Shown here: one piece after another, positions 1-6,774 of the stretch
Layout of the letters: every line of letters starts with the position of its first letter
Numbering within the stretch: the first letter of the stretch is position 1
Assembly (NCBI GenBank): GCA_020718925.1
Contig: DYRC01000177.1
Coordinates: 1 to 8,325 of the forward strand
Direction: 5' to 3'
Origin: Desulfonema limicola
GTDB taxonomy: Bacteria > Desulfobacterota > Desulfobacteria > Desulfobacterales > DYRC01
DNA: 8,325 nucleotides
Program-made: the position numbers and the translations under genes
The notes under the pieces: generated by a model
The model's input: the letters and a program-made list of their open reading frames with translations, nothing else
The model's database searches: none
Told to the model about the DNA's origin: nothing

Positions 1-18
1 ACTATTGATTATACGTCA

Positions 19-47
19 GATGCCATCTGAATGATGGCATCATTTTT
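19..47 (+). terminator. Rho-independent terminator reading rightward
   Basis: A perfect 9-bp stem, GATGCCATC (19-27) with GATGGCATC (33-41), encloses a 5-base loop and is followed by A and then T5 (43-47). The T tract lies on the plus-strand side only; read on the minus strand the hairpin is followed by TGACGTATAATC, with no T run. It therefore fits a transcript entering from the left edge, convergent with the GalT-like gene that ends at 90. A competing hairpin, TCAGAT/ATCTGA (16-30), overlaps it. Confidence 0.6.
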
Positions 48-89
48 CTACTATATTACGGCAATTATCCGATGTCAAACAGAATTGAA

Positions 90-1112
90 TTACTGAAATG
101 CAGGACTGAGCAGCGTGTTGATTTCTTCAGGAAATGCCATACAGAGGCTTTCATTGAACAATTTCTGAAGTGCGCCTACATCCGGGGTTCCCAAAGCCTG
201 ATTGAAATAGGTTCGGGGTGAGAACAGCAGATGAAACCGGGTGAAATCATCTTTTTCAGCGCCGGTAAAAAAATTCATATTAAAACTGTAAATGCCGATG
301 CGATCATACGCCTTCATGGCTTGGGTCAATCCTGCGGCAATATCAAGCAGATCCTTATCCGATAACTCAAGTGTGCAGCATATCTCATCAGCTACGGCAA
401 GAACATCTCCGGCAACGCCCATCGGCGCGTAAGAAGACAGCCATGTAAAACGCCCGATTTTCCCCAAATACCGCTCACCGCCGGTCTCAATTGCCACCAA
501 TTCATCCCAGAAATTTTTCCCCGTCTCTTCTTTGTATCTTTTTGCCGCGCTCAGTTCATCGCGCATCAGGTTGGGCGCGGACGAGGTGAAAAAGACCTGC
601 AAATGCGGATGAATCAGGGAACTGCCTGACGGCGGCATGTAATTCCAATTGATAATCGGATACACCGCTTCAGGATGCCCTGTTTTTTTTATTTTTCTGA
701 AAAAATCCAACGCAAGCTTGAATGCTTTGGCAATGCGCTCCGGCTCAATTTCTGTCATGGGAATATAATGACGGCTACCCATCACTGCGACCGCGCCGAT
801 GCTGTCATACGGCGCGAGATTCGGAAATAGCACCATGTCATCGGAGATCATCCGCCTTTCCGGGATCAGTTCTTCAGGAAAGCAGGGCGTGATTTTCATG
901 ATTTTTTCAGGACAGAACGGACAGGTTTCGGCAGTTCCGGCTATCAGTTTTTCAAAATCCGGCTTTTGCCATTGAAGCTTCATAAAATGACAGATCCGGG
1001 AAGTTCTGCCGGTCAGCGGATCCTTGCGGATTTGTCCGGAAATAACCTTGCGCTCCATATTTTTAAAAGGATTGAGCATGACGGTTTCTTTCTGTATCGC
1101 TTCAAATTTCAT
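90..1112 (-). CDS. GalT-like HIT-superfamily nucleotidyltransferase
   Basis: The 340-aa protein resembles galactose-1-phosphate uridylyltransferases, which move UMP between UDP-glucose and galactose-1-phosphate through a uridylylated histidine. A CPFC zinc-knuckle motif is at residues 64-67, H115 (GSRHY) is a plausible further zinc ligand, and the HIT motif HPHLQ is at 168-172. H170 would be the nucleophile and H168 a zinc ligand, by analogy with E. coli H166 and H164. A C-terminal FHLLFSP stretch (293-299) resembles the second GalT half. The protein is probably cytosolic; no signal peptide or membrane segment is seen. ATG 1112 follows AAGGAG, which overlaps the dnaX stop, and the gap to dnaX is 13 bases, so the two are probably cotranscribed. 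No galK, galE or other sugar gene is nearby, so the substrate is unproven; it could be another nucleotidyltransferase or phosphorylase of the fold. Confidence 0.75.
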   Translation of the reverse strand: MKFEAIQKETVMLNPFKNMERKVISGQIRKDPLTGRTSRICHFMKLQWQKPDFEKLIAGTAETCPFCPEKIMKITPCFPEELIPERRMISDDMVLFPNLAPYDSIGAVAVMGSRHYIPMTEIEPERIAKAFKLALDFFRKIKKTGHPEAVYPIINWNYMPPSGSSLIHPHLQVFFTSSAPNLMRDELSAAKRYKEETGKNFWDELVAIETGGERYLGKIGRFTWLSSYAPMGVAGDVLAVADEICCTLELSDKDLLDIAAGLTQAMKAYDRIGIYSFNMNFFTGAEKDDFTRFHLLFSPRTYFNQALGTPDVGALQKLFNESLCMAFPEEINTLLSPAFQ

Positions 1113-1125
1113 GATGACATTCTCC

Positions 1126-2748
1126 TTATTCCGAAATTTTCACTTCAACGATCCTGCCGCCGAAGGTTTCCAAAGCGGCAACCACCATCGGATGCGTTTT
1201 AGCTTCCTGTTTCAACTGATTGAGTGATTTTTTTTTTACGCTGCTTTCAGGCTGGCTTTGTTCAGAGTTTATCGTCAGGCTGATGTCTTTGTTGAAAAGC
1301 CTGCGGCAGATATTTTCGACAACCGAAGCATTTTTTCTGATTCTGTTCAATTCAAATCCGTTGCCGCTGACCTGAATCTGAAACTGCTGATCAGAAGAAA
1401 TTTCCAACCGGCATTTGCCAAGCATAGCACTCAGCGCGGGATTGTCTTTTGAGACGATTTCGATAATTTTTTCCCATGTTTTATCGCAGTCTGCCATCGG
1501 ATCAAACCGGACTTCGGGCGTGTGGGATTCTCTGATTTCTTTGGGCTGCTCTGTCGGGGCGGCAAAGGGTTTATGAAAAACAGTCGGTTCGGGCGGCTCC
1601 TGATATACGCCGTTTCTCAGCTCCTCCAATTTTTCAATCAGGGTATCTATACCTAAAGCCGGTTTTGCGCCGAACAGCCGGATAAAGGCAATTTCCAAAG
1701 CCAATTTGGGATCAAGGGAAAATTTGATGCTGCTTTCTTCTTTGAAGAGCATGTCCAAAATCTGAGACAGAAACGGTTCTGCAATATTTTTCACCTGTTC
1801 GTTCATCAGCCGGATTTCATGCTCCGGCAAATCTACCAGTTTGGGGACTTTTTTGCCGATTTTAACAATCAGCAGATGTCTGAAATGCCCGATAATCGCC
1901 GAGTATAATTCTTTGATGTTATGCCCGTGATCATAAATATCATCTAAAATATCCAAGACTTTCGAAATGTTGCCGCTTAAAATCGCCGAAGATAAATCAA
2001 ACAGCACCTTGCGATCAATAACACCCAGAATTTCAATGACTTTTTCATAGCGGATCGCGCCGTCAGAGCAGCTCATCACCTGATCCAAAAGGCTTAACGC
2101 ATCTCGCATACTGCCGCCGGATTCCCGCGCAACAATATCCAAGCTCGGCTCGTCTATTTCTATACTTTCTTTATCGCATAATTTTTTGATATGTTCACAG
2201 ACGTCTCTTATTTCGATTCGCCGTAAATCATGGCGCTGGCATCGGGATAAAATCGTAATCGGAATTTTATGCGGTTCGGTCGTGGCAAAAAGAAACATAA
2301 TATGCGCGGGCGGCTCTTCAAGCGTCTTTAAGAGCGCGTTGAACGCAGACGTGGAAAGCATGTGAACTTCGTCAATAATATAAATTTTATACGCGCTGTG
2401 TACCGGCGTATATTTGATATTTTCCCGCAGCTCCCGGATATGTTCAACGCCGTTATTGGACGCGCCATCAATTTCAAACACATCAGACGCGCTTCCGGCA
2501 GTAATTTCTTTGCAGGAGCGGCAGACATTGCAAGGCACCGGCGATGGACCTTTTTCGCAGTTCATGGCTTTTGCCAGAATGCGGGCAATGGTGGTTTTGC
2601 CGGTGCCTCTGGGACCGGAAAACAACATGGCATGAGCCACCCTGCCAGCAGAAATCGCATTGGCTAAGGTGCGCGTAACATGCTCCTGTTTAACGACATC
2701 CTCAAAACTCTGGGGGCGGTATTTTCTTGCAAGAACAAGATATGACAT
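1126..2748 (-). CDS. dnaX: DNA polymerase III subunit gamma/tau
   Basis: This is the AAA+ clamp-loader ATPase that loads the sliding clamp at the replication fork. Visible motifs are Walker A GPRGTGKTT (45-53), the zinc-binding cysteines C64, C73, C76 and C79, Walker B IIDEVHML (124-131), the SRC motif (168-170), and the sensor-2 motif GGSMRDAL with R215. A proline-rich linker (about 383-412) leads to a C-terminal domain ending in ALETFGGRIVEVKISE, similar to the tail of many non-enteric DnaX proteins. At 540 aa it is shorter than E. coli tau (643 aa). ATG 2748 has AGGA seven bases upstream and gives the usual MSYLVLARKYRPQ start. It lies 97 bases after dxr, so it may have its own promoter. 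The common downstream neighbours ybaB and recR are absent and a GalT-like gene follows instead. An A10 run (1228-1237) encodes K505-K507. Confidence 0.96.
   Translation of the reverse strand: MSYLVLARKYRPQSFEDVVKQEHVTRTLANAISAGRVAHAMLFSGPRGTGKTTIARILAKAMNCEKGPSPVPCNVCRSCKEITAGSASDVFEIDGASNNGVEHIRELRENIKYTPVHSAYKIYIIDEVHMLSTSAFNALLKTLEEPPAHIMFLFATTEPHKIPITILSRCQRHDLRRIEIRDVCEHIKKLCDKESIEIDEPSLDIVARESGGSMRDALSLLDQVMSCSDGAIRYEKVIEILGVIDRKVLFDLSSAILSGNISKVLDILDDIYDHGHNIKELYSAIIGHFRHLLIVKIGKKVPKLVDLPEHEIRLMNEQVKNIAEPFLSQILDMLFKEESSIKFSLDPKLALEIAFIRLFGAKPALGIDTLIEKLEELRNGVYQEPPEPTVFHKPFAAPTEQPKEIRESHTPEVRFDPMADCDKTWEKIIEIVSKDNPALSAMLGKCRLEISSDQQFQIQVSGNGFELNRIRKNASVVENICRRLFNKDISLTINSEQSQPESSVKKKSLNQLKQEAKTHPMVVAALETFGGRIVEVKISE
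1228..1237 (-). repeat. A10 homopolymer within dnaX
   Basis: Ten consecutive T on the plus strand give A10 on the coding strand, read as GTA AAA AAA AAA TCA (V504 K K K S508). This is the longest mononucleotide run noticed in the window. With one extra A the frame would add nine residues after the lysines and stop at TAA. With one A fewer it would add NHSIS and stop at TGA. Either slip would replace the last 33 residues of DnaX. Confidence 0.95.
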
Positions 2749-2792
2749 GCTCTGATCCTGATTATTTCAAAACGATATGCTCACGAAGTGAA

Positions 2793-2833
2793 CTTAAAAG
2801 ACATTAATATTTTTTTCTGTGAAAAACAACCAA
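2793..2833 (-). promoter_or_regulatory. Weak candidate promoter for dnaX
   Basis: This AT-rich stretch lies in the 97-base gap between dxr and dnaX. Two imperfect sigma70-like pairings are visible on the minus strand. TTGGTT (2833-2828) is 18 bases from TATTAA (2809-2804). TTCACA (2823-2818), which matches five of six consensus bases, is 18-19 bases from TTTTAA or TTTAAG (2799-2793). A small dyad, TCACGAAGTGA (2781-2791), lies downstream. No convincing dxr terminator is present, so read-through into dnaX remains possible. Confidence 0.25.
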
Positions 2834-2845
2834 AAAGATACGCAG

Positions 2846-3997
2846 CTATGAGTGGGCATAAAACCTGAATGTTTCCCTTGCCCATTGATCCGCTTCAATG
2901 ATTTCATTCATCTCAGGATTGGCAATTATCTGATGCTTATCCATAGTCTTTTGAATAAATTCAGGGATCTGCATAAAAGAGATTTCTTTGTTCAGAAAGG
3001 CTTCAACTGCAATTTCATTTGCTGCATTCATCACAGCCGGAAGCGTTCCGCCGATTTTACAGGCTTCAAAAGCTAAAGCAAGACAGGGGAATTTTTTCGT
3101 ATCCGGTGATTGAAACGTAAATGATCCGATTTTGGCAAAATCCGGCAAAGGCTGATTCAGTGCGAGTCTTTCAGGATAAGAAAGCGCATAAGCAATCGCG
3201 CCCTTCATATCCGGAATGCCGAGTTGTGCAATCACGGATCCGTCTTTGAAAGCGACCATTGAATGAATAATGCTTTGCGGATGAACCACAACTTCAATCT
3301 GCTCCTGAGAAACCGCAAACAGATGTTTTGCCTCAATCACTTCCAAGCCTTTGTTCATCAAGGTTGCAGAATCTATGGTAATTTTTCTGCCCATCTGCCA
3401 ATTGGGATGTTTCAATGCCTGCTCCGGCGTAATCTGGGAAAATTCTTCTGCCGGTTTGTTCAAAAAAGGTCCGCCTGAAGCAGTTAAAAGAATTTTTTCA
3501 AAATCTTCCCGTCGCTGACCTGAAAGGCATTGAAAAATCGCGCTGTGTTCGCTGTCCACCGGCAGAATTTTTACGCCCCGTTGAGCAGCCCGCTTCATTA
3601 CGATGTCGCCTGCCATAACCAGAGTTTCTTTGTTGGCAAGCGCAATATCTTTTCCCGCGTCAATTGCCGCCAATGTCGGCTCAAGCCCGGCTGCTCCGAC
3701 AACTGCCGTCAGCACGATATCCGCAGAAGGCAATGCTGCTGCAAGTTTATAGCCTTCTGTTCCGAAAACAATGTCGGTATTGATGTTTGAAATCAGAGTT
3801 TTCAGTTCTTTTGCAGATCTTTCATCATAAACTACTGCCAATTCAGGGCGAAATTTTCTGATCTGCTCTGCCAAAAGAGTAATATTGCTTTTTGCCGCAA
3901 GTGCTTTGACAGAAAAGCGATCCGGAAAAGCTTCGGCAATCGTCAGCGCGTTTTTGCCGATAGAACCTGTGGAGCCAAGTATGGAAAGTTTTTTCAT
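2846..3997 (-). CDS. dxr: 1-deoxy-D-xylulose 5-phosphate reductoisomerase
   Basis: Dxr converts 1-deoxy-D-xylulose 5-phosphate to 2-C-methyl-D-erythritol 4-phosphate with NADPH and a divalent metal, the first committed step of the MEP isoprenoid pathway, and is the fosmidomycin target. The 383-aa product has the NADPH-binding GSTGSIG (8-14), NKETL (122-126), metal ligands D148 and E150 in PVDSEHSAIFQ, SGGPF (174-178), KHPNW with H197, and ITIDSATLMNKGLEVIEA with metal ligand E219. HPQSIIHSMV (239-248) and LGIPDM (259-264) are also typical. I chose ATG 3997 because it gives the standard MKKLSILGSTGSIG start; a TTG at 4012 would add five residues inside the Uma2 gene. Its ribosome-binding site is weak and only two bases separate it from the Uma2 stop, so translation probably depends on coupling to Uma2. 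Confidence 0.97.
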   Translation of the reverse strand: MKKLSILGSTGSIGKNALTIAEAFPDRFSVKALAAKSNITLLAEQIRKFRPELAVVYDERSAKELKTLISNINTDIVFGTEGYKLAAALPSADIVLTAVVGAAGLEPTLAAIDAGKDIALANKETLVMAGDIVMKRAAQRGVKILPVDSEHSAIFQCLSGQRREDFEKILLTASGGPFLNKPAEEFSQITPEQALKHPNWQMGRKITIDSATLMNKGLEVIEAKHLFAVSQEQIEVVVHPQSIIHSMVAFKDGSVIAQLGIPDMKGAIAYALSYPERLALNQPLPDFAKIGSFTFQSPDTKKFPCLALAFEACKIGGTLPAVMNAANEIAVEAFLNKEISFMQIPEFIQKTMDKHQIIANPEMNEIIEADQWARETFRFYAHS

Positions 3998-3999
3998 GC

Positions 4000-4581
4000 T
4001 TATATCTGCCAATCCGTCTTACGATAAATATCTTTCAGGGTAAGTTCACATTGAATAGTTCTGAGCAAAATTTTTTCCTCAAGCCCTTTGACAACCGAAT
4101 ACAGCCAATTTCGTTCATCCTGTTTATAATAAACCTCGATCATCGGTTTTTCCTGAGAAATCAGAACATATTCCCTAACTGATGAAACAGTTTGATAATA
4201 TTGAAATTTTCCACTTCTATCAAATGACTCGGTTGAAGGAGAAAGCACTTCGATAATTAATATCGGATTTCGGATAATATCTGTTCTGTTCTCATAGAAC
4301 TCAATATCTCCGCATACCACCATCGCATCAGGATAAACAAAGGAATTTAACTTCGGAATATCCAATTTCATGTGGCTGTCAAAGAGAATACAATCCTTGT
4401 CGTCCAGCGATTCTGCTAACTTTCGATTCAGATTTACACAAATCACGCTGTGATTGCGGCTTCCGCCTGACATGGCAAAAATTTCGCCATTATAGAACTC
4501 GCTTTTGTATTCGGACTGTTCCTCAAGTTCAAGATATTCCGCTCCGGTATAATACGCTTTTTTTAATGCGGGTTCTCCCAT
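4000..4581 (-). CDS. Uma2-family (DUF820) putative restriction-fold endonuclease
   Basis: The 193-aa protein has the layout of the Uma2 family, a PD-(D/E)XK nuclease-fold group of unknown physiological role. An N-terminal SEFYNGEIFAMSGGSRNH (27-44) matches the usual 'y-E-l-i-d-G' start and is followed by a conserved histidine. The likely catalytic residues are D85 in YPDAMVV, E111 in IIEVLSPST, and K125 in DRSGKFQYY; the VREYVLIS strand (135-142) completes the core. Length is normal for the family and the gene looks intact. It sits between cdsA and dxr: its ATG is one base after the cdsA stop and its TAA two bases before dxr. G+C is about 38% by hand count, well below its neighbours, which suggests transfer. 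The family call is firm; nuclease activity and any link to lipid or isoprenoid synthesis are not shown. Confidence 0.88.
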   Translation of the reverse strand: MGEPALKKAYYTGAEYLELEEQSEYKSEFYNGEIFAMSGGSRNHSVICVNLNRKLAESLDDKDCILFDSHMKLDIPKLNSFVYPDAMVVCGDIEFYENRTDIIRNPILIIEVLSPSTESFDRSGKFQYYQTVSSVREYVLISQEKPMIEVYYKQDERNWLYSVVKGLEEKILLRTIQCELTLKDIYRKTDWQI

Positions 4582-4582
4582 G

Positions 4583-5404
4583 TTAACCTCCTATCAACAC
4601 GAATCTTTTGAATAAAAAAGCCACCGGCGCGGCAAACAGAAGCGCATCAATGCGATCCAGAATGCCGCCGTGTCCGGGCAGAATCGTCCCTGAATCTTTG
4701 ACGCCCGCCGCCCGCTTGAACTCGGATTCAAACAGATCGCCGATTTGTCCCGCAATTCCCATGCACACAAACATCAGCAGACTTTCTCTCCATGGCAGAT
4801 TCGGAAGAAAGAAAAACTTTACGACAGAACCTAACAACATATTTGCTGCCAGCCCGCCGACAGCCCCTTCTATGGTTTTTCCGGGGCTGACTGAGGGACA
4901 CAATTTATGCTTTCCGAAAGCCCGCCCCACATAATACGCGCCGATATCTCCGGCAAAAATAATACCGAGGATCCAAAAAATCCAAGTCGCGCCATAAGGA
5001 CTTTGGCGAATCATTACCAGCAGCGCCAGAGACAGAGAAATATATACCATTCCCTGAATATGTGTTGAAATATTTTGTAAAATCAGAGAGTCGGACTTAA
5101 ACTGTGTGAGAGAAAAAAAGCCGCAGACAATGAGATATGAGTAAAGCGTCCCCAACAGCAGAGAGGACGAACTTCTTTTATAAGCTGCCAAAACCAAGAG
5201 CAGCCCGAAACATAAGCTCAATATTATCATTATCATACGGCTTGAGGACTTATCCTGCGAATTAAAGACAATGCGAAAATACTCCCACAGGGATAAAACA
5301 CATACTGCCGCAATCAGTGCGCTGAAAAAAATGCCTCCCTTATAAATCAGATAAACCAGAAAAGGAAGCGCGACAAGACCGGTAATCACTCGTTGTAAGT
5401 GCAT
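4583..5404 (-). CDS. cdsA: Phosphatidate cytidylyltransferase (CDP-diglyceride synthase)
   Basis: CdsA makes CDP-diacylglycerol from phosphatidate and CTP, the precursor of bacterial membrane phospholipids, in the inner membrane. The 273-aa product is very hydrophobic with several transmembrane segments. It carries the CDP-diglyceride synthase signature near the C terminus, from SEFKRAAGVKD through LPGHGGILDRID (about residues 227-253), and the upstream FAGDIGAYYVGR and SPGKTIEG motifs. The reading frame is open back to a TTG at 5449, but that start has no ribosome-binding site and overlaps uppS by 41 bases. ATG 5404 lies four bases after the uppS stop with AAGG nine bases upstream, and gives a typical length (E. 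coli CdsA is 285 aa). The gene is coupled to uppS on one side and to the Uma2 gene on the other. Confidence 0.95.
   Translation of the reverse strand: MHLQRVITGLVALPFLVYLIYKGGIFFSALIAAVCVLSLWEYFRIVFNSQDKSSSRMIMIILSLCFGLLLVLAAYKRSSSSLLLGTLYSYLIVCGFFSLTQFKSDSLILQNISTHIQGMVYISLSLALLVMIRQSPYGATWIFWILGIIFAGDIGAYYVGRAFGKHKLCPSVSPGKTIEGAVGGLAANMLLGSVVKFFFLPNLPWRESLLMFVCMGIAGQIGDLFESEFKRAAGVKDSGTILPGHGGILDRIDALLFAAPVAFLFKRFVLIGG
4586..4592 (-). promoter_or_regulatory. Strong Shine-Dalgarno of the Uma2 gene inside cdsA
   Basis: AGGAGGT on the minus strand lies four bases before ATG 4581 and also forms part of the last cdsA codons (ATA GGA GGT TAA). It is among the best Shine-Dalgarno matches in the window. 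Its position means ribosomes finishing cdsA can restart directly on the Uma2 gene. Confidence 0.8.
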
Positions 5405-5408
5405 GGCA

Positions 5409-6149
5409 TCATACCTTGCCGAATCGGCGTTCTCGGTGTTGATAGTCAATTACAATGTTTACCAATTCATCTGTGGAAAAATCGGGCCACAGGGTAGGGG
5501 TAATAAAAATTTCGCTATACGCCATCTGCCAAAGCAGAAAATTGCTGATCCGCATTTCGCCACTGGTGCGAATGATCATATCCGGATCAGGCATTCCCTG
5601 AGTATAAAGATGATTTGCAACAGTTTCTTCGGTGATGTCTTCAGGTCGTATCTCACCATTTTGCGCTTTTCGGGCAATCTGCTGCGCCATTCGCACAATC
5701 TCAGTGCGTCCGCCGTAGCTTAATGCAAGATTTAACAGCATTTCCCGATGATTCTCCGTGATCTTCATGGTGTCATACAACAGGTTACGCACATCATCGG
5801 GAAGCCGCTCTATCTCACCGATAGCATTCAGACGGATATGATTTTCCATCATGTCAGGCAGTTGAGACTTCAGAAATTTCTTCAGCAAAAACATCAGCGC
5901 AGTAACCTCCAACTGAGGACGCTGCCAGTTTTCCGTTGAAAACGCATAAAGCGTCAGTACCGAAATGCCCATATCATGGCAGGCACGAACAGTGTCCACA
6001 ACGACTTTCACGCCCTGTTCATGCCCCAAAACCCGATTGAACAAACGCTTTTTTGCCCAGCGCCCGTTTCCATCCATGATAATTGCGATGTGGGCGGGCA
6101 TTTTTGCCGGATCAAGCTGCGGATATTTTTCAAAAAATTCAGACTTCAA
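5409..6149 (-). CDS. uppS: (2Z,6E)-undecaprenyl diphosphate synthase
   Basis: UppS extends farnesyl diphosphate with eight isopentenyl units to C55 undecaprenyl diphosphate, the lipid carrier for peptidoglycan and surface polysaccharides. The 246-aa product has the P-loop-like HIAIIMDGNGRWAKKR with catalytic D26, LGHEQG with H43, FSTENW (70-75), LSYGGRTEI (143-151), and the signature RTSGEMRISNFLLWQMAYSE (194-213) including E213. The frame is open to an ATG at 6242, which would overlap frr by 104 bases and add a lysine/arginine-rich leader not seen in the family. I chose TTG 6149: AAGGA lies five bases upstream, the overlap with frr is 11 bases, and the distance to the active-site motif matches known enzymes. 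A downstream ATG (encoding KMPAH) is a less likely alternative. Confidence 0.95.
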   Translation of the reverse strand: MKSEFFEKYPQLDPAKMPAHIAIIMDGNGRWAKKRLFNRVLGHEQGVKVVVDTVRACHDMGISVLTLYAFSTENWQRPQLEVTALMFLLKKFLKSQLPDMMENHIRLNAIGEIERLPDDVRNLLYDTMKITENHREMLLNLALSYGGRTEIVRMAQQIARKAQNGEIRPEDITEETVANHLYTQGMPDPDMIIRTSGEMRISNFLLWQMAYSEIFITPTLWPDFSTDELVNIVIDYQHRERRFGKV

Positions 6150-6696
6150 GGATTTCCTTCTCTTTTTCCTTATAAATGTCATCCACCTGTCTGATATGCT
6201 CATCGGTGATTTTCTGAATTTTATCCTGCGCTTTGCGGGCATCGTCTTCAGAGATTTTGCTGTCTTTTTTCAAGCCTTTGAGAACTTCATTGGAGTCGCG
6301 GCGGATATTTCTGAGCGCGACCCGATATTCCTCGCAGGTTTTGTTCACCACTTTGACCAATTCTTTGCGGCGCTGCTCATTCAGCGGCGGAATATTGATT
6401 CGGATTATTTTGCCGTCATTGGCAGGCGTCAGTCCCAAATCAGACTTCATAATCGCCTTTTCAATGTCTTTTATGGCAGAAACATCCCAGGGCTGAATGG
6501 TCAGCATCCGACTTTCGGGAACCGCCACCGATGCCATCTGTGCAAGCGGGGTTATTGTGCCGTAATAATCCACCCGGATTCCATCCAACAGAGACGCCGA
6601 AGCGCGCCCGGTTCTTACCCGCTTGAGGTCTTTTTTCAAGGTCTCAATGGATTTGCCCATTTTGTCTTTGGTATCTTTATGAACAGATTCAATCAT
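6139..6696 (-). CDS. frr: Ribosome recycling factor
   Basis: RRF works with EF-G to split the post-termination ribosome complex so that subunits can start again. The 185-aa length is exactly typical. Conserved stretches are RTGRASASLLDGIRVDYYG (28-46), PLAQMASVAVPE (50-61), the IQPWD motif (67-71), SDLGLTPANDGKIIRINIPP (85-104), and the helical VALRNIRRDSN segment (126-136) that contacts 23S rRNA. ATG 6696 is preceded by AAAGGTG with a five-base gap. In many bacteria pyrH lies directly upstream; here the preceding gene is the AlbA_2 protein, 57 AT-rich bases away. The frr stop overlaps the uppS start by 11 bases, so frr leads the uppS-cdsA-Uma2-dxr run. Confidence 0.98.
   Translation of the reverse strand: MIESVHKDTKDKMGKSIETLKKDLKRVRTGRASASLLDGIRVDYYGTITPLAQMASVAVPESRMLTIQPWDVSAIKDIEKAIMKSDLGLTPANDGKIIRINIPPLNEQRRKELVKVVNKTCEEYRVALRNIRRDSNEVLKGLKKDSKISEDDARKAQDKIQKITDEHIRQVDDIYKEKEKEILEV
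6155..6159 (-). promoter_or_regulatory. Ribosome-binding site deciding the uppS TTG start
   Basis: AAGGA on the minus strand ends five bases before TTG 6149, inside the last codons of frr. No comparable site is placed to serve the long-frame ATG at 6242, so this site supports the short, TTG-started UppS. Confidence 0.65.
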
Positions 6697-6711
6697 AGTT
6701 TCACCTTTCTT

Positions 6712-6738
6712 ATTATTAAAAGTTTTTTATTTTGTCAA
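6712..6738 (-). promoter_or_regulatory. Candidate promoter upstream of frr
   Basis: A perfect -35 hexamer TTGACA (6738-6733) is followed after 15 bases by AATAAT (6717-6712), a five-of-six match to -10. The spacer is two bases short of optimal, and a start site seven bases beyond -10 would fall within the frr Shine-Dalgarno. This could be a weak promoter, a leaderless-like start, or chance in an AT-rich gap. Read-through from the AlbA_2 gene is equally possible. Confidence 0.3.
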
Positions 6739-6774
6739 AAATACGATGTTTTTTTATAAAAAAATACGATGTTT
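6737..6774 (-). repeat. 15-bp direct repeat flanking an A/T palindrome at the AlbA_2 stop
   Basis: AAAAATACGATGTTT occurs at 6737-6751 and again at 6760-6774 (plus-strand reading), with a 23-base period. The copies border a perfect 16-bp palindrome, T7-A-T-A7 (6749-6764), which contains the stop codon of the AlbA_2 gene. On the coding strand one copy encodes the C-terminal KHRIF and the other lies just past the stop. The 23-base period puts the second copy one base out of frame. Confidence 0.9.

Noticed and set aside
1848..1854. A6G heptamer in dnaX as an E. coli-like -1 frameshift site
   Set aside because: In the zero frame it reads AAA AAA G after GGC, not the canonical X XXY YYZ phasing, and it falls at K299-K300 inside the clamp-loader core, where truncation would not give a normal gamma subunit.
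2781..2791. TCACGAAGTGA dyad as an operator before dnaX
   Set aside because: It has only four base pairs with a three-base loop and no match to an operator I can name, so it may be chance.
2749..2845. SRP RNA (ffs), sometimes located next to dnaX
   Set aside because: The gap is only 97 bases, AT-rich and lacks the conserved GC-rich SRP hairpin and tetraloop.
4583..5449. Longer CdsA starting at TTG 5449
   Set aside because: It has no ribosome-binding site and overlaps uppS by 41 bases; ATG 5404 gives the family-typical start.
5965..6759. Long 264-aa plus-strand open frame antisense to uppS and frr
   Set aside because: It lies opposite two clear, conserved genes, has no recognisable family motif and reads as low-quality shadow sequence.
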